From Clavelina lepadiformis (Eukaryota; Chordata; Ascidiacea; Aplousobranchia; Clavelinidae), in the NCBI RefSeq assembly GCF_947623445.1, contig NC_135240.1, forward strand, positions 28,582,001 to 28,646,000: a stretch of 64,000 nt of DNA, given 5' to 3'. Below the pieces are notes generated by a model. The model did not search any database. It had not been told where the DNA came from and was given only the letters and a program-made list of their open reading frames with translations. This document shows positions 24,355 to 36,327 of the stretch, piece after piece (within the stretch, counting starts at the first letter, position 1; every line of letters begins with the position of its first letter). Made by a program: the position numbers and the translations under genes.

Positions 24355-25563
24355 AGTAGATTTGTTTGGTCATAATCTTCAAAAGCATGTTGATAAGTTA
24401 TAACGTCAGAACATGATGGGTCTGGTATTACAGGTTTTGCATTAGGGGAATTACTTTCAGCAGAAAATTTTTACGGTGTTCCGTTAACATTTGAAGACAT
24501 GGCGCATGTGTAACGAACCAAACGTGTTTAATGGGTAAGTTTAAGAAAGATAAGGGACGTTAAAGATGAAAATGAAGGTAAGTTTGCAAAATCAACTCGC
24601 CTTCAAAGTTATCAGTCAAACGAAGCCTACACATGACATTTCCTCAAAATGCATTTCATCTGTATCTTATATTCATGATTTTACTCATGACGTATAAGAC
24701 TGACTGCAGGCAGGAGCAGGCAGCGATGGGTAGAGCCATAACTTGTAGTAACTGTTCACTATTTTCGATGCCGTCTTCAAGGAAACACCCGAAATGAAAA
24801 CGGAAATATCGAATTGGCCGGATAGTGCAGGCTCTTTAGCAAGAACTCGAGAACGTAGAGACCAGTGAATTATCGCCGAGATGGGTCGTGCTTCGGTTCC
24901 TTCAGCCCAAAAGCCACAATATTTCAACACCACAAGCTTTGGTTTTGTTAAAGTTTTGTAAAAAATGTGGTTTCTTTGATCGTCAGCAAATTTTGCCACC
25001 TTTGTTAACCTGTGCAAGTCTATTGGCCTATAAAGTAGATAACATAACATATATACAACAAAGTAGATAAGTCAGCTGAAGGTCAGCTGTATGTGGAATG
25101 ACAACAAATTCAACTCATTCATGGATGGTCCAAATTTTGCCACGCGTCGGGTGTTGAACTGCATCTCCATAAACCCCGCTATAATCCGCAGCAGATGATG
25201 CGGGACACATTATTGCGGCCTAATTCAAGCCATGTAGGCGATGGGTTATGGGTGGTCCAATCAACGATATAAAGAGCATGACAGGAAACTGCTAGGGGAA
25301 GTACCGTTTTTATTTCGCCCTCGTCACGCTTCAGTGCTGGCACTTCCGAGTTTGACTTCGGTTGAGCGTTTGGACTTGTGTAGCATAACATAACTATGAT
25401 TAGGGGAAGGTGACCTTTGGAAGCGTATATATCAGTATAGCCTATAGGCCTAGCTGAATTTGGTTAACTTTGAAGTTTAAAATGGTGAGAAATTTTTAAA
25501 ACTCGGTGAAACTAGGCCTAAATATCTACAGGTATGCTTGCAGATTGAGACTGCAATATAAAA
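24355..25563. other. intergenic DNA, nothing recognised
   Basis: No supported exon or structured element. TAGGCCTA palindromes appear near 25443 and 25513. Confidence 0.4.
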
Positions 25564-26148
25564 ATGCCACGTATATGTTGCATGCCTGAATGCAACTACT
25601 GTCCTCCTCAGCACAATTTGTTTATTGCACCAAACAAAAAAATTTGTATCAAAAAAAAAGAAGCATGGGCAGAAGTATTAGAAAGAAAAATTTTGTCGTA
25701 CCGAGAGGACAAGTTTATACAAGAGTTGTACAGCAAAGATCAAGTGAAAATCTGTGAGGAGCATTTTGTTGAAGAAGATGTTAGCACGAGTAAGCAGTTT
25801 TTTTGAAATTACTTTTGAGTGTGTGACCCATGCTTCTAAAAATGAAATTTGTAGGTTACCATACCGTTAGTACAGCATGTGCTTACGTTTTAGAGGGAAG
25901 TGGAGGAGAATTGTGAGCGAGTAAATGTACGCAACCATGCAAAAACTTTCAACAGAAACAAAACCTTCTCTTCTCATAAAAATGAAACAAACGAGGAGGA
26001 GGTAGTTTCCCGCGATGTTCTTTATAAGGTTGGTTCAATCCAGGGCACAGAAACGTCATACCTTCTCAGCTCGATTCTTATTGGATCGCCCAGAGCAGAG
26101 TCGTGCGCGAAACTTAGTGACGCAATTTCCTTGGACGGGGTGATGTAA
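25564..26148 (+). CDS. small THAP-domain-type protein (splicing uncertain)
   Basis: The first exon from ATG 25564 encodes MPRICCMPECN, then EAWAEVLERKI, then KICEEHF. The spacing Cys-x-Cys near the start, an invariant-type Trp, and Cys-x2-His-Phe is that of the THAP (C2CH) zinc finger, a DNA-binding module shared with P-element transposases. The family's C-terminal AVPTIF-like motif is not visible. A strong donor (A|GTAAGC) lies at 25790, but it does not join in frame to the next open stretch (about 25894-26148, ending GVM-stop). A weaker donor at 25780 does. The second exon is therefore provisional. It could be a transposase remnant or a small host gene. Confidence 0.5.
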
Positions 26149-26249
26149 AGTATAAGATAGATACTGAAATAGCAGTCAAGCGAGTCAAGCAATTACGACG
26201 ACGCATATTCTTTGCTTTGTTAGACTTTAAACGGCGCAAGAACAGTCAG

Positions 26250-27772
26250 ATGGCAGACCCCGATGTTGACGTGGCGCTTCAACGAATCGAAAAAGACTAT
26301 CCGTGTAGTGACGTCAAAGGTACTTTTGTGACTTATTTCCGTAATTATCTGCTTAACCACGTGATCGGCGACGAACTTGACATTGTTGAAACAGAAATGA
26401 CAATCTACTACGATCAATGCGCCCAGACTTACGAACTAGACGTCGCCAACTTGAATTACGCAACACCGAGGGCGATCGCGGAAGCAGCGAGTAATCTCGC
26501 CCTCGACGATCAAAAGAGGACTTGGAACATTCTCGACCTTGCGTCAGGTGAACGGAAACACGTCATAAACTACTCGAACTTAACAAACTATCAACACCGC
26601 GATTTATTTTGCATCAAATCCGCAGAAATGCAGCATGTCAGTGGCTATATTTTGAAATTGATCAGTTTGCGCAGGTTGTTTACCTCGGTTTTCCACAAAT
26701 TAAGTCTTCGCCTCATATTCGCCAATGCTTGTCACGTCACAATGCTCACGTATGATAATTAATAGGAACAGGTCTCGTCGGTGAAGCGTTACGCAAGAGT
26801 GGTTTCAGCGGGGAACTTACTGCGTTGGATTGCTCCAAAAATATGCTGCAGGCGGCCATGAATAAACCTGGTTTGAACAAGTGAGTGCGACTTTGTTAAA
26901 TAGGCGTATTGTTCGGTTGTCAACTGTCGTTAATTATTGCTTGATCGATTGTTCGTTAACCTGACTCCACAGATAACGCGTTTATTAACCCCTGATAGCC
27001 AGTTAAGCATCATAGTATCAGGACCAAACTGTCAATGTCTTGAATAATTGTTTATTATTGGTTCTCAACGAAACGATTGCTGTTTTCAGAGCAGAGAATG
27101 AAGCTGCGTTCGGTAGACTGTAAATTACCAACTGTAAATATCAGACTAACTCATTGAATTCCGTAGTACGAATGACGTAATTCGGAAGTAATCAAAACCG
27201 GGTCGTGCATGCTAAACACGACCAAAATATAGTACAGCGCTTGTTGTTAAAGACACGAAATAGAACACACGCGCGCGCACACACAATAAGGTGACAGGCC
27301 AATCTAGATTCAGTTGCCATGCATCGACAACAATTATCTTGATCGTATTACAGCGCTGGAATTCTTCACACTCTCACGGTGGATTCCCCTGTTCCACTAC
27401 CAGATTCCACTTTCGATTTAATTGCTTGTGGAGGGGGCTTCGGCAAGGACGCAATTACAGCCAAATGCTTTCAAGTATTTAAGGCTTTTTGTGATGTAAT
27501 TTGCTTTGGGAATACGCCTCAACAGAGATTTAATCCTGCAGGAAGTCATCCGGTTGCTCAAAGTTGGCGGATTTTTCATTAAATCTTCAAGAATTTCCGA
27601 TCAATTGAAGGAATTTCATAAAGAGTTCGAAGAAGAATTGAGGCATCTTGAAACAAGCCAGCGAGTAAAAGTTGTTGCTTCTGATATGTACAGTCAGTAT
27701 CACTGGAACACCAGTGTTGAAGGGAACACCGGCATCGTGCCTGGAAAACTTGACGTTTATCAAAAGCTTTGA
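26250..27772 (+). CDS. METTL27: METTL27-like SAM-dependent methyltransferase
   Basis: Four exons: 26250-26547, 26766-26880, 27354-27474 and 27542-27772; total 765 nt, 254 aa, all junctions in frame. Class I Rossmann methyltransferase: YYDQCAQTYELDVANLNY pre-motif (like METTL27 YDRWAPDYDQDVATL), motif I ILDLASGTGLVGEALRKSGF formed across the first intron, acidic post-I loop TALDCSKNMLQAA, motif IV-like PLPDSTFDLIACGGGF, and post-motif EVIRLLKVGGFFI. Substrate unknown, as for the family. Intron 2 carries a dispersed repeat. ATG 26250 was chosen because it immediately precedes the aligned region; an upstream in-frame extension exists only through a non-ATG codon. Confidence 0.85.
26925..27265 (+). 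repeat. dispersed repeat, copy 2 (METTL27 intron 2)
   Basis: Same family as 10310-10600, same orientation. This copy has an extra internal segment near 26950-27030 absent from copy 1. Non-coding. Confidence 0.7.
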
Positions 27773-27998
27773 CATTTATTTCGCCATTAACTGTGTCGAG
27801 CGAAAAATACGATGCCAATTGTTACAGCACAATAACAACTTGGCTATTACGAACCACTAACAAACGAAAGAAATGTTGCAAAAGTCTGAAAGCAACACGT
27901 ATTGTAAAGAATGCTTTTACCTCTAAACCACTTCACCTCTCTAATTCCTGTTCTTTGGTAATGAGTCATTCACACGAGTACAATAATATGCTCCTTAG

Positions 27999-28500
27999 CA
28001 GAGGTGGGCAGTCGGTACTTTGAAAGTATCACCGGTACCGGTACTTGGCAAAAAATGTATCGAAGGTTCCGGTATTCGGTACTATTTTTAAAAAAGTGGT
28101 TCGATGCTTTGCCGGTACTCGGTACCAGTACTTTTTGTGTAAAAGATGCTGCTGCAAATGCAATGTTTGTCGCTATTATGCCCCCGGTAAAGTTTACTCC
28201 AGGTCAAAACATATGTTATTTTAATTGTTTGCAATTTTACTTGAGCTTTGTCGATTAAAAGAGATCAACAGTTGCTAAATTTAGTATTAAGGATTAATAA
28301 ACATGTATTTTTGAAAACATATTTGTTAAAATTTCGAAATTATCACGTGAAAAGCATCGAGTACCGGGACCAACTGAAATCTCTTGAAAAAAGTAATTCG
28401 GTACAGAGATTCTGTATTTTTTTCAAAAATATCGACGGTATCGGTATTGGTGCAGGAAAATACGTACCACGACATAGCAATTTGATACTATCCACCTATG
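27999..28500. mobile_element. hAT-type MITE
   Basis: 502 bp flanked by perfect 8-bp duplications CTCCTTAG (27991-27998 and 28501-28508). Ends: CAGAGGTGGGCAGT and, inverted, CATAGGTGGATAGT. The interior is rich in GGTACCGGTAC words with no transposase. 8-bp target duplications and CAG-type ends are typical of hAT elements. Confidence 0.85.
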
Positions 28501-28508
28501 CTCCTTAG

Positions 28509-29050
28509 CTATGGGTTCAGTTTTTAAAATCTTAAATTTACTGTTCAAACAATCGTTTGTTATTAATTGTCAATATAGTTTGTATTTTTTGACGCCTTGT
28601 TTTGTTGCCTCACCGAAGTTGGACGCAAGTTATTAAGCAATTGATTAAAGTGACTTGGGTAAACAAGGTGGTGGAACCGCGTTAACCCAGCATTGTATAT
28701 AATGTAGTAAAATGTGGAAGTGGTGGAACCCGCATCATGGCAATGAGTTGCAGGATAAATATAACGACTGAGAAGAATGGATTCTGCGACAGTGCAAGGA
28801 GTAACGTTTTTCTTCAACCGCCCGAGTGTCTCGAGTGAGATTTAGCGCTGATTTCCCTACTAGCAGTCGTGAGCCAGATTTCCATTCTTGCAATCGACTG
28901 TAGATTATCCTCCTCCCGTTGGGATTAAAGTTTCGTTACCGCCATTTTGGTCAGATGCACCGCGCGTGTGGTTTCAATCAGCAGCTGGAGTCTTTAGGCA
29001 GAACGGAATAAATTCTGAGTATAAAAAATATTATCTTGTGCGCTAAATTT
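28509..29050. other. non-coding DNA before the LTR-element fossil
   Basis: No gene seen. It may include the element's 5' flank or a decayed 5' LTR, but I found no matching copy on the 3' side. Confidence 0.3.
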
Positions 29051-32000
29051 AAGACATTTAATTCGTGTCGAACATATTATTTATCATAAACCACAAGATA
29101 AGCAATATAGGCCTACCGCCTTAAATAAAGCGTTATTAAAGGAATTCGAACTTGATGAATCTCAAAGGTTAAATCAGTTACTGTTTAATGTCCAATTGGG
29201 TGACCTATGACCTGCCGAACTTTTATTTCAAATGAAAAAGTTAGTTGGAACCTTTTATGATGAAAATCCAGTTGTTAAATCCTGGTTGAAGAAGTTGTTT
29301 CTTGACAAATTGCCATTACTTTGTCGTCAAATTCTTGCTCTTTAGAAGCTGATTGAGGCATCCTTGCTTGTCGTGCAGACAAAATTATGTCGCAATCTGA
29401 TAAAACTCAATCAACACAAGTAAGTATCCAAAATGTCATTTCAAATCTTTCTTCCGTAAACGCTTTCCTCACCAAACGTGTGAAAGAAACCGAACTCGCG
29501 AGGCTGCGAATGCAACGTTACGTTACCAATAATAGGCGAGATGTGACAAATCAACGCTCGTTCACCTGCAGCAACTGGTCGAGTCGACCAGCCCGACGTG
29601 ACCGCTCCTACAGCAATCAATTTCGGCCGACTTTTCTCCTAACAGCCGAGGTGCTGAATATTCAGGCAGAGCTTTCAACAACGAACGACCACGCTTCAGT
29701 CGGCTCAAAGAGCTAGGCGAAATTTTAATACGCCTAACCGCAAATCAAATGCTCCCAATTTATGCTTTTATCATAGCAGATATGGCCGAGATAATTTAAG
29801 ATGTCAATCACCTTGTGGTTGGAGGCGCAATTCATTGACAAAAAACGCCTAAGGCCATCAAAAGTTATCGGCGGCGTAAAATCACCTTCTTTGATGTACA
29901 TATATGATGATAAAACCAAGCTTGATTATATGATTGATACTAGATCGCCTAAATCAGTTATTTTTGCAAAGCATTGCTCCGATTTTACAACAGGAAGTTA
30001 TTACAATTTTCAAGCAATAAATGGCTTTACTATTAAAGTTGTTGGAAAGAGATGCTTAACTATTTCTTTAGGTTTAGAGGATGATTTCACTTGGGAAGTT
30101 TTGGTAGTCGAAAACATTACGTTCAATATAATTGGCTGTGATTTCTTGGCGTCTTAACGTTTTCTTGAAAACTTAGGCTTTAGGCGTTTGACGAAAACCT
30201 CAGGCACAGCCCACTGCGCACCAGACAGTTCTTCTTCACGTAATTTGCCTTTTTCTGCAGATGCTGAACAAGACCAATTAAGCAACGAGTTTGACTTTTC
30301 CCCAGAAATATTCCAAAGTATCCAACGCGCAATACCAGGTGTCACCCATCATATAGTCACAGACCCGAATGCTCCGTAAAGCAGGAAATGTTTCGTTTCT
30401 CGCCTGAAAAGAAACTATTATTCATGAAGAATTAGGCCGAATCTTGGTGTAATTATTTCTAGCTCTAGCCCATACCGTTCTAATATTGTGTTGGTTCAGA
30501 AATCAACCCCAGGGGGTACCAGGTTTTCTATCGACCATCGTTGTTTGAATACGATGACGTCACCAGATACTTAGCCTACTCTGTTCCATTTTTGTCTGAT
30601 TTTGTTAACCACATGGCTGGGAATTGCGTTTGTTCCCGCCTTGATTTGAAAAATGCTTATTGGCTAATTAAAGTAGCTCCAGAAGATATCCCCAAAACTG
30701 CTTTTAGTTTTAAGGGAGCTACTTATTGCTTCCAACGAATGCCATTTGGACTTGGAAATTCTATGGCCACTTTCCAACGAGCAATAGACCACGTGTTACA
30801 AGGTTCATCTAACTGTTTTGTATGTTGTCACGACATCATCATCTTTTTCAGTTCTACCGAAGATCACAAAACCAACCGCACAGCTGTTTTTTACAGGCTT
30901 TTGTAGTTCAACCTTATAGTGAAAAATTGTGCGTTGGGTGCTAATACTTCAACGTTCCTTTGTCACACACTTTCCAAACATGGAGTTCAACCTCTGAAGT
31001 CAAAGGTCAAGGCTATTGTTGATTTCCCCGTCCAAGTAATATGCGTGACCTTCGCAGGTTCTTGGGAATGATTAATTTTTATCGCAAGTTTGTTCCCAAA
31101 TGCTCAACTCTTCTAGCACCACTCAACAAGCTGATCAAACCCAGTCAAAGAGGAAAGAATCCCATCAATTGGACAACAAAAGCCGATGAAGCCTTCGACA
31201 AAGTTAAGAACGTGCTTGCAAATACGGTGACCTTAGATTTTCTTGTCAGGAATGCGACAACACGCCTACGCACTGACGCCTCACTTTATGCAGCAGGCGG
31301 TTTACTGACACGGAACGTTGGCGACACCGAGCGACCACTTGAATTTTTCTTTACGAATTTTAACCAGTGCCAATCGAAGAACAGCACTATTGAGAGGGAA
31401 GCTTTGTCGCTTTCAATGGCTGTACGTCATTTCCGCTACTATTTAGAAGGAAAAGACTTTGTTCTTTTAACTGACCACAAGACCTTAGTGGACATGGCCA
31501 AACGTGACTTGTCCTCAGTATCCCAAAGTTTATATAGATACTTATCATTTGTTTTAGAATTCACGTCGGACTTTCAATACATAGATGGAGATCAGAACCT
31601 AACTGCAAATCTCTTATCGCGTTCGCCCGTGACTGATCCAGCTGAAGATGCCTCTCCTCTTATTTTAGACGAGAAACAGGAAAACCAAATTGAAGAACAC
31701 TATCCAATTGTTGCTGGGAATGCCAAAGATTCTCCAACACTTGATTTTAAGCGAACGGCGGCTGAACAATTTACAGACCCCACACTACAAGATTTGATTG
31801 CAGGCGATACGTCATTACAACTTCGCCAAATACCAATGACTAATCAGACTTATCTATTATTAATATTTATATTATTTCAATCGTATGTGACGTCAGCCAA
31901 GGTCAACTAAGGCCTCTTCTGCCACAGTCATTTCGTCGACAGGTATTCGATAAAATACACGGACTTTCTCATGGTGGTATAAAAGCAACGCAAAAATTAA

Positions 32001-34810
32001 TTTCAAAACGATACGTGTGGCCTCAACTTCTTCTCGATTGTAGAGATTGGGTTCGAAGATGCATAGCTTGTCAACAATCCAAAATACATAGACATGCTAT
32101 AACCCTTTTGCAGAAATTCAAGAAACCGGATGGAAGATTTTCTCATATTCAAGTCGACATCCTTAGCCCTCTAGTGCCCAGTTGTGGTTGCTCGTATGTG
32201 CTAATGATCACCGATAGGTGATGACCGGGTTCATTGTTGCAGCTCCGTTCAGAGAAATCACTGCTAAAGAGGTTGCCAATGCCTTCATCTTACAATGGGT
32301 CTCATGTTTTGGTGTTCCTATGAAAATGACAACTGACTGCGGTTTCCAATTTACTTCTTTGCTTTTTCATGATCTGGCAGCTTCCATGGGAACTCAGCCG
32401 ATTCATACAACAGCCCACCGTCCTATTAGTGACGGCGCCATCGAGCGGAGAATACAAACGTTGAAGAGAGCCCTTAGAGCCCAAATACAAAATGCTGACT
32501 GGATAAGCAACCTTGGCTGGGTTGTACTCAGCTTACACGCAACGATGAAAGCTGATATACAAACTTCCCCTGCCCAATTAACTTTTGGAACCACTATTCG
32601 TCTCCCAGGAGAATTTTTTGAACCACCTGACGAGGATCATCTTTCCCTTTCTAGGTATGTCACTACGCTCAGCAAAGATGGAAAAGATGACAAAACGTAA
32701 ATACGTTCCACCACGTGACCCCTGCCCCATTAAAACGTATGTTCACAGGGATTTTCGCACTTGTCCTTATGATTTTGTACGTCATGCACATAGGAAGCCC
32801 CTTTCACGTTTATATGATGGCCCATTCCTTGTCTTAGATCGAACAGAAAAATATTTCCCTCTGATAATTAAGAACAAACCGAACAATGTTTTCTTGGATC
32901 GTCTAAAGCAAGCTACTTACCAGGCCTAGATTTCGACGATGATATCAACAAGAGGAACAGATGCTCCCTCACTGGCCACAACTTACACCCAAACATTCCA
33001 TTTCAGCTCACTGACTCAGTCAACGCCTCAGAGTCAGACACAGAAGAGGACATTCCCATTAGTGATATTCCTGAAGACATTGACGAGCTACCGGCAGATG
33101 CCTACACTACTAGACGATCACGTGAGAGGTAAAATGAGCAGCCAAAACGGATCGATGTCCTCTTATAGAGTCACTCAAGGTTCATGCGTTTCGGGCACAA
33201 ATGCCTAGATATGGGACTATATAGGTAGCCAAATAAATTGCCAATATGAACGCATAGGGCACGACAACGAGACGCTTTTAATGCATTTCAATAAGAACAA
33301 TGAACTTTTCCGTCTTGAAATTAAGTCACTAGGTGTATCTATCCTCTAGAGTCTAGAGGATGCCATGGCCTCTACCGGTAAAGACATGTCTCCACGGCAC
33401 AGCAACATGCACACCTGGCGGCCTTATACTTGTCCCTTTCAGTTGCAATCGCATCAACACGTTGCAAGTCGCTCGGGATTCTTTAAAAACTGCGTTTCTT
33501 TTACACAGTTTTTCTATATACGCTGCAGAAGCTTATTTGTTGAATGAAGCAACAGATTTCACTAAAGAACCAATTCATCACCTGACGAGTGATATCCATT
33601 ACGTAGAATACGAAATCAAATCATCTCTGGCTGATATTGTTTACGTCATAGGCCATTTGTTCCCTCATGAGGACCTCAGCTATCTGCTTGGACGACCAGC
33701 AGATGCAATAACCTCAGGTGACCTTATGGTGGAATTAGCAACCACTCCAGTTAATGCCAATGTTCTACACGATCTACGATACAAGGGAACCTATTCTGTT
33801 TGACCCCTCGTAGCCTTTAGCATCAACTACACTTCGTATATCGGACAAGTTTGAATATGTACACAAAAGTATGCGTTTGGTCGAAAATTACATCCCTGAA
33901 AAATAGTTACTTTTGTTGTTGGTGGAAATGTCCATCACGTGTGTCACCGTTACACCCTGACCAGACGTCACAATGACCCTCACTCCATTGCTCCGTCTTT
34001 GGTGAATGTAGAAGCTCCAATGCCCCCCCTTGAATTCTCTTCCTCATCAACTTGTTTCCTGGCAACATTGATGGACATGATGATCTCAGTGGAATCCTGG
34101 AAGCAGTCCGTCAACCTCGCCTCATACGGGATAAGCTTTACACTTTTCTTGGCGGCACACCCCAAGCCAATACCCAAGCCGATTTATCCTATATTCAGAA
34201 TACTGTCTCTACTACCTTTAAAAAAAACATTTCTACAGATGATCTCTAATATTACCTCCCCAGTCATCAGTGGTATTTTATCGATCTTATGTATTTTATC
34301 ACTTGCTTGGACCATTAGGCTATTTGGCTATTCTGATTTTTCAAAATTCTTATCCTTTTTTTGGTGAAATTGACAAGTACTCAGATCTGTCGCCTTAACC
34401 CAGTGTTTCTCAAACTTTTTGCGATCGCGTACCACTCATTCGTTTTTTTTGCTACACTGCGTACCACCTGGCTCCTGAATGACTTATTTTACTCAAATGT
34501 ACCGGTATTTATTAGTTATTACCGTTATTACTATACCATAACACCAATGAATAGCAAGAAAACACAATTTAATTTGATAGATGCAACTGTTTCTTCTGCA
34601 CAAGCTTGTCTATCCGGGGCAACACATTATTCACAGCACATCGAAAATCATGTTCAGCGGTACGCGGTACCACTTAAAAAGCTCTCGCGTACCGCTAGTG
34701 GTACGCGTACCACAGTTTGAGAACCACTGCCTTAAACGAACTCCCCAACTTAATTCTGATCTTATTGCTGGAGCAAACCCTCTAGTTCAGGAGAATGCTG
34801 ATAATTAAAA
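29050..34810 (+). mobile_element. Ty3/gypsy LTR-retroelement fossil with envelope-like region
   Basis: Parts in order: gag-like region (about 29.1-29.75 kb), aspartic-protease region (about 29.8-30.2 kb), reverse transcriptase (about 30.5-30.95 kb), RNase H (about 31.0-31.65 kb), zinc-binding and core integrase (about 31.9-32.7 kb) with a tail to about 32.93 kb, and an envelope-like region with a hydrophobic C-terminal stretch (about 33.2-34.4 kb). The pol order RT-RNase H-integrase places it in Ty3/gypsy. It is broken in many places (roughly ten or more). No LTR pair could be matched by eye, so both ends are approximate. It is probably old, and a hAT MITE has since inserted near its 3' end. 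Confidence 0.8.
34401..34729. mobile_element. hAT-type MITE inserted in the gypsy fossil
   Basis: 329 bp. Ends are CAGTGTTTCTCAAACT and, inverted, CAGTGGTTCTCAAACT. Flanking 8-mers CCTTAACC (34393-34400) and CCTTAAAC (34730-34737) match at 7 of 8. The interior has GGTACGCG/CGTACC palindromic words and no transposase. Confidence 0.85.
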
Positions 34811-36097
34811 TCATCGTACTGAACACACCCAAACTTGCCCCACAATATGATGTGATGCACATACTTATGTTTATGCTTGTATATTTGTACGGTATCTGCT
34901 TATGTTACTCCACTACTACATATCCCGCCATGCATTATTACTTTGACCTTGTTCTACTTATTTATTACACCTGCAACTATCTGCTTGTGTTTGTGATAAT
35001 CGATGTACTTTTGAGTTTCAGACGTTGTATCTTAAATGGTCGCCTATATCGTGGAGGAACTCCGGTTCCAGATCGACGCTTCTTCTTTTGTGTCATTCAT
35101 CGTTTGCTTTCAACCATTGAGCCAGTCGCCTGCGTCCATGCAGCCTCCCCCTGCAAAACCTTCCTACGTCACGTTCCGGTCTAGGTTGGAGGGTCATGTG
35201 ACAACCGAACCATACCCACGTAACTCTATGCTACGTCATAAGCCTACGTTTGGAAAAACATCTACGTCAGAATTCCGAGGTTAAAATTAGCAAAAGATGG
35301 TGAAATTTTTGGAAGTCAACAACTGAATAAACCGAAGAAAGATTTATGCTTTACAAAAACGTTACGTAACCAAATAAATAAGCGATGCATTCCATTTTTA
35401 GAAAGGAGAGAGGAGAAGAAAAAGAGGAACACGAGAAGTCACTTAAACGAGCAGAGGGACGATTTATGCCAAGAAAAGGAATCGACTGTCTTAGGGTAGT
35501 TTGCAACATTAAATTAATGCAGTAGTACCGAGAGCTTTTAAGACAATCCAGTGTACTTTGACTTGTCAACGAGCGACTGACGTTGTAAATAAAGGTGGTG
35601 CTCAGTTACTACTGTGGTGTTTGTTTCTTTCAGGCGATCGCATCAATAAGTAAGCCTACGCTAAATTGCATTTTCATATTGGTATGAACCGAGTAATCAA
35701 ATTCCTCGGTAGAAGAGAGAGAGACTTATCAGCCAAACTCAAGACAACCAACTAACGTGACGAGTTGGGGATACTGTTTTGTCGTAATAACTTATAGTTA
35801 CGTCACATTTACGTCAAAAATACGACTCAACAATATAAAACGTCATAACATAAGCCAAGAGAATGCAAACACGTAAGCAGCAAACAATAGAACATGTTGT
35901 GTTTTTAATCAGAGAAACTTTTCGGCGCAATAATTTTGCGACCAGTCCGAGAAGTAATGACGGTGGCAGAAAAAGTAGCTTTTTAAACCACCAAAAATAT
36001 AAAGATTAATTATTTCTTTTAGTGGTTGTGGCTGCAAAATTTATGATTTTATACTTTGATTTTTTATCAACAGTTGCAATGTAATTTGGTTGCAGCA
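34811..36097. other. non-coding region after the gypsy fossil
   Basis: No supported gene. A purine-rich tract lies near 35401-35440. The 3' end of the retroelement may lie in this stretch. Confidence 0.3.
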
Positions 36098-36117
36098 TTA
36101 AATTGGGCGATTTCCAC

Positions 36118-36307
36118 GAAAATTATGAAAATATCGCAATATCTCAAAAATTACAAAATCCAACTTTATCAAACAAACATGGACAGATAGCTGAACATTT
36201 TTTAGGAAAAGTCACCAAATTTCAAGTTTCTACAGCAAACAATGCAACTGTACGCCACGTTTTGCTATGACTGTGTGCGGGAGAAGCCAAGCCTAGTTAG
36301 AATAGGG
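36118..36307 (-). mobile_element. truncated inverted copy of the 18-kb piggyBac MITE
   Basis: The reverse complement matches 18045-18240 closely (for example AGATAGCTGAACATTTTTTA and GCAACTGTACGCCACGTTTT). The retained end reads ATAGGG followed by TTAA (36308-36311). The other end is missing. A 20-bp direct repeat, TTAAATTGGGCGATTTCCAC, lies exactly on both sides (36098-36117 and 36308-36327). Confidence 0.8.
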
Positions 36308-36327
36308 TTAAATTGGGCGATTTCCAC

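Noticed and set aside
34795-35184. 129-aa plus-strand frame after the fossil
   Set aside because: Hydrophobic, compositionally biased and without recognisable similarity; likely chance or part of the element's 3' region.
28509-35640. LTR pair for the gypsy fossil
   Set aside because: Scanning both flanks by eye gave no matching repeats; ends are left approximate.
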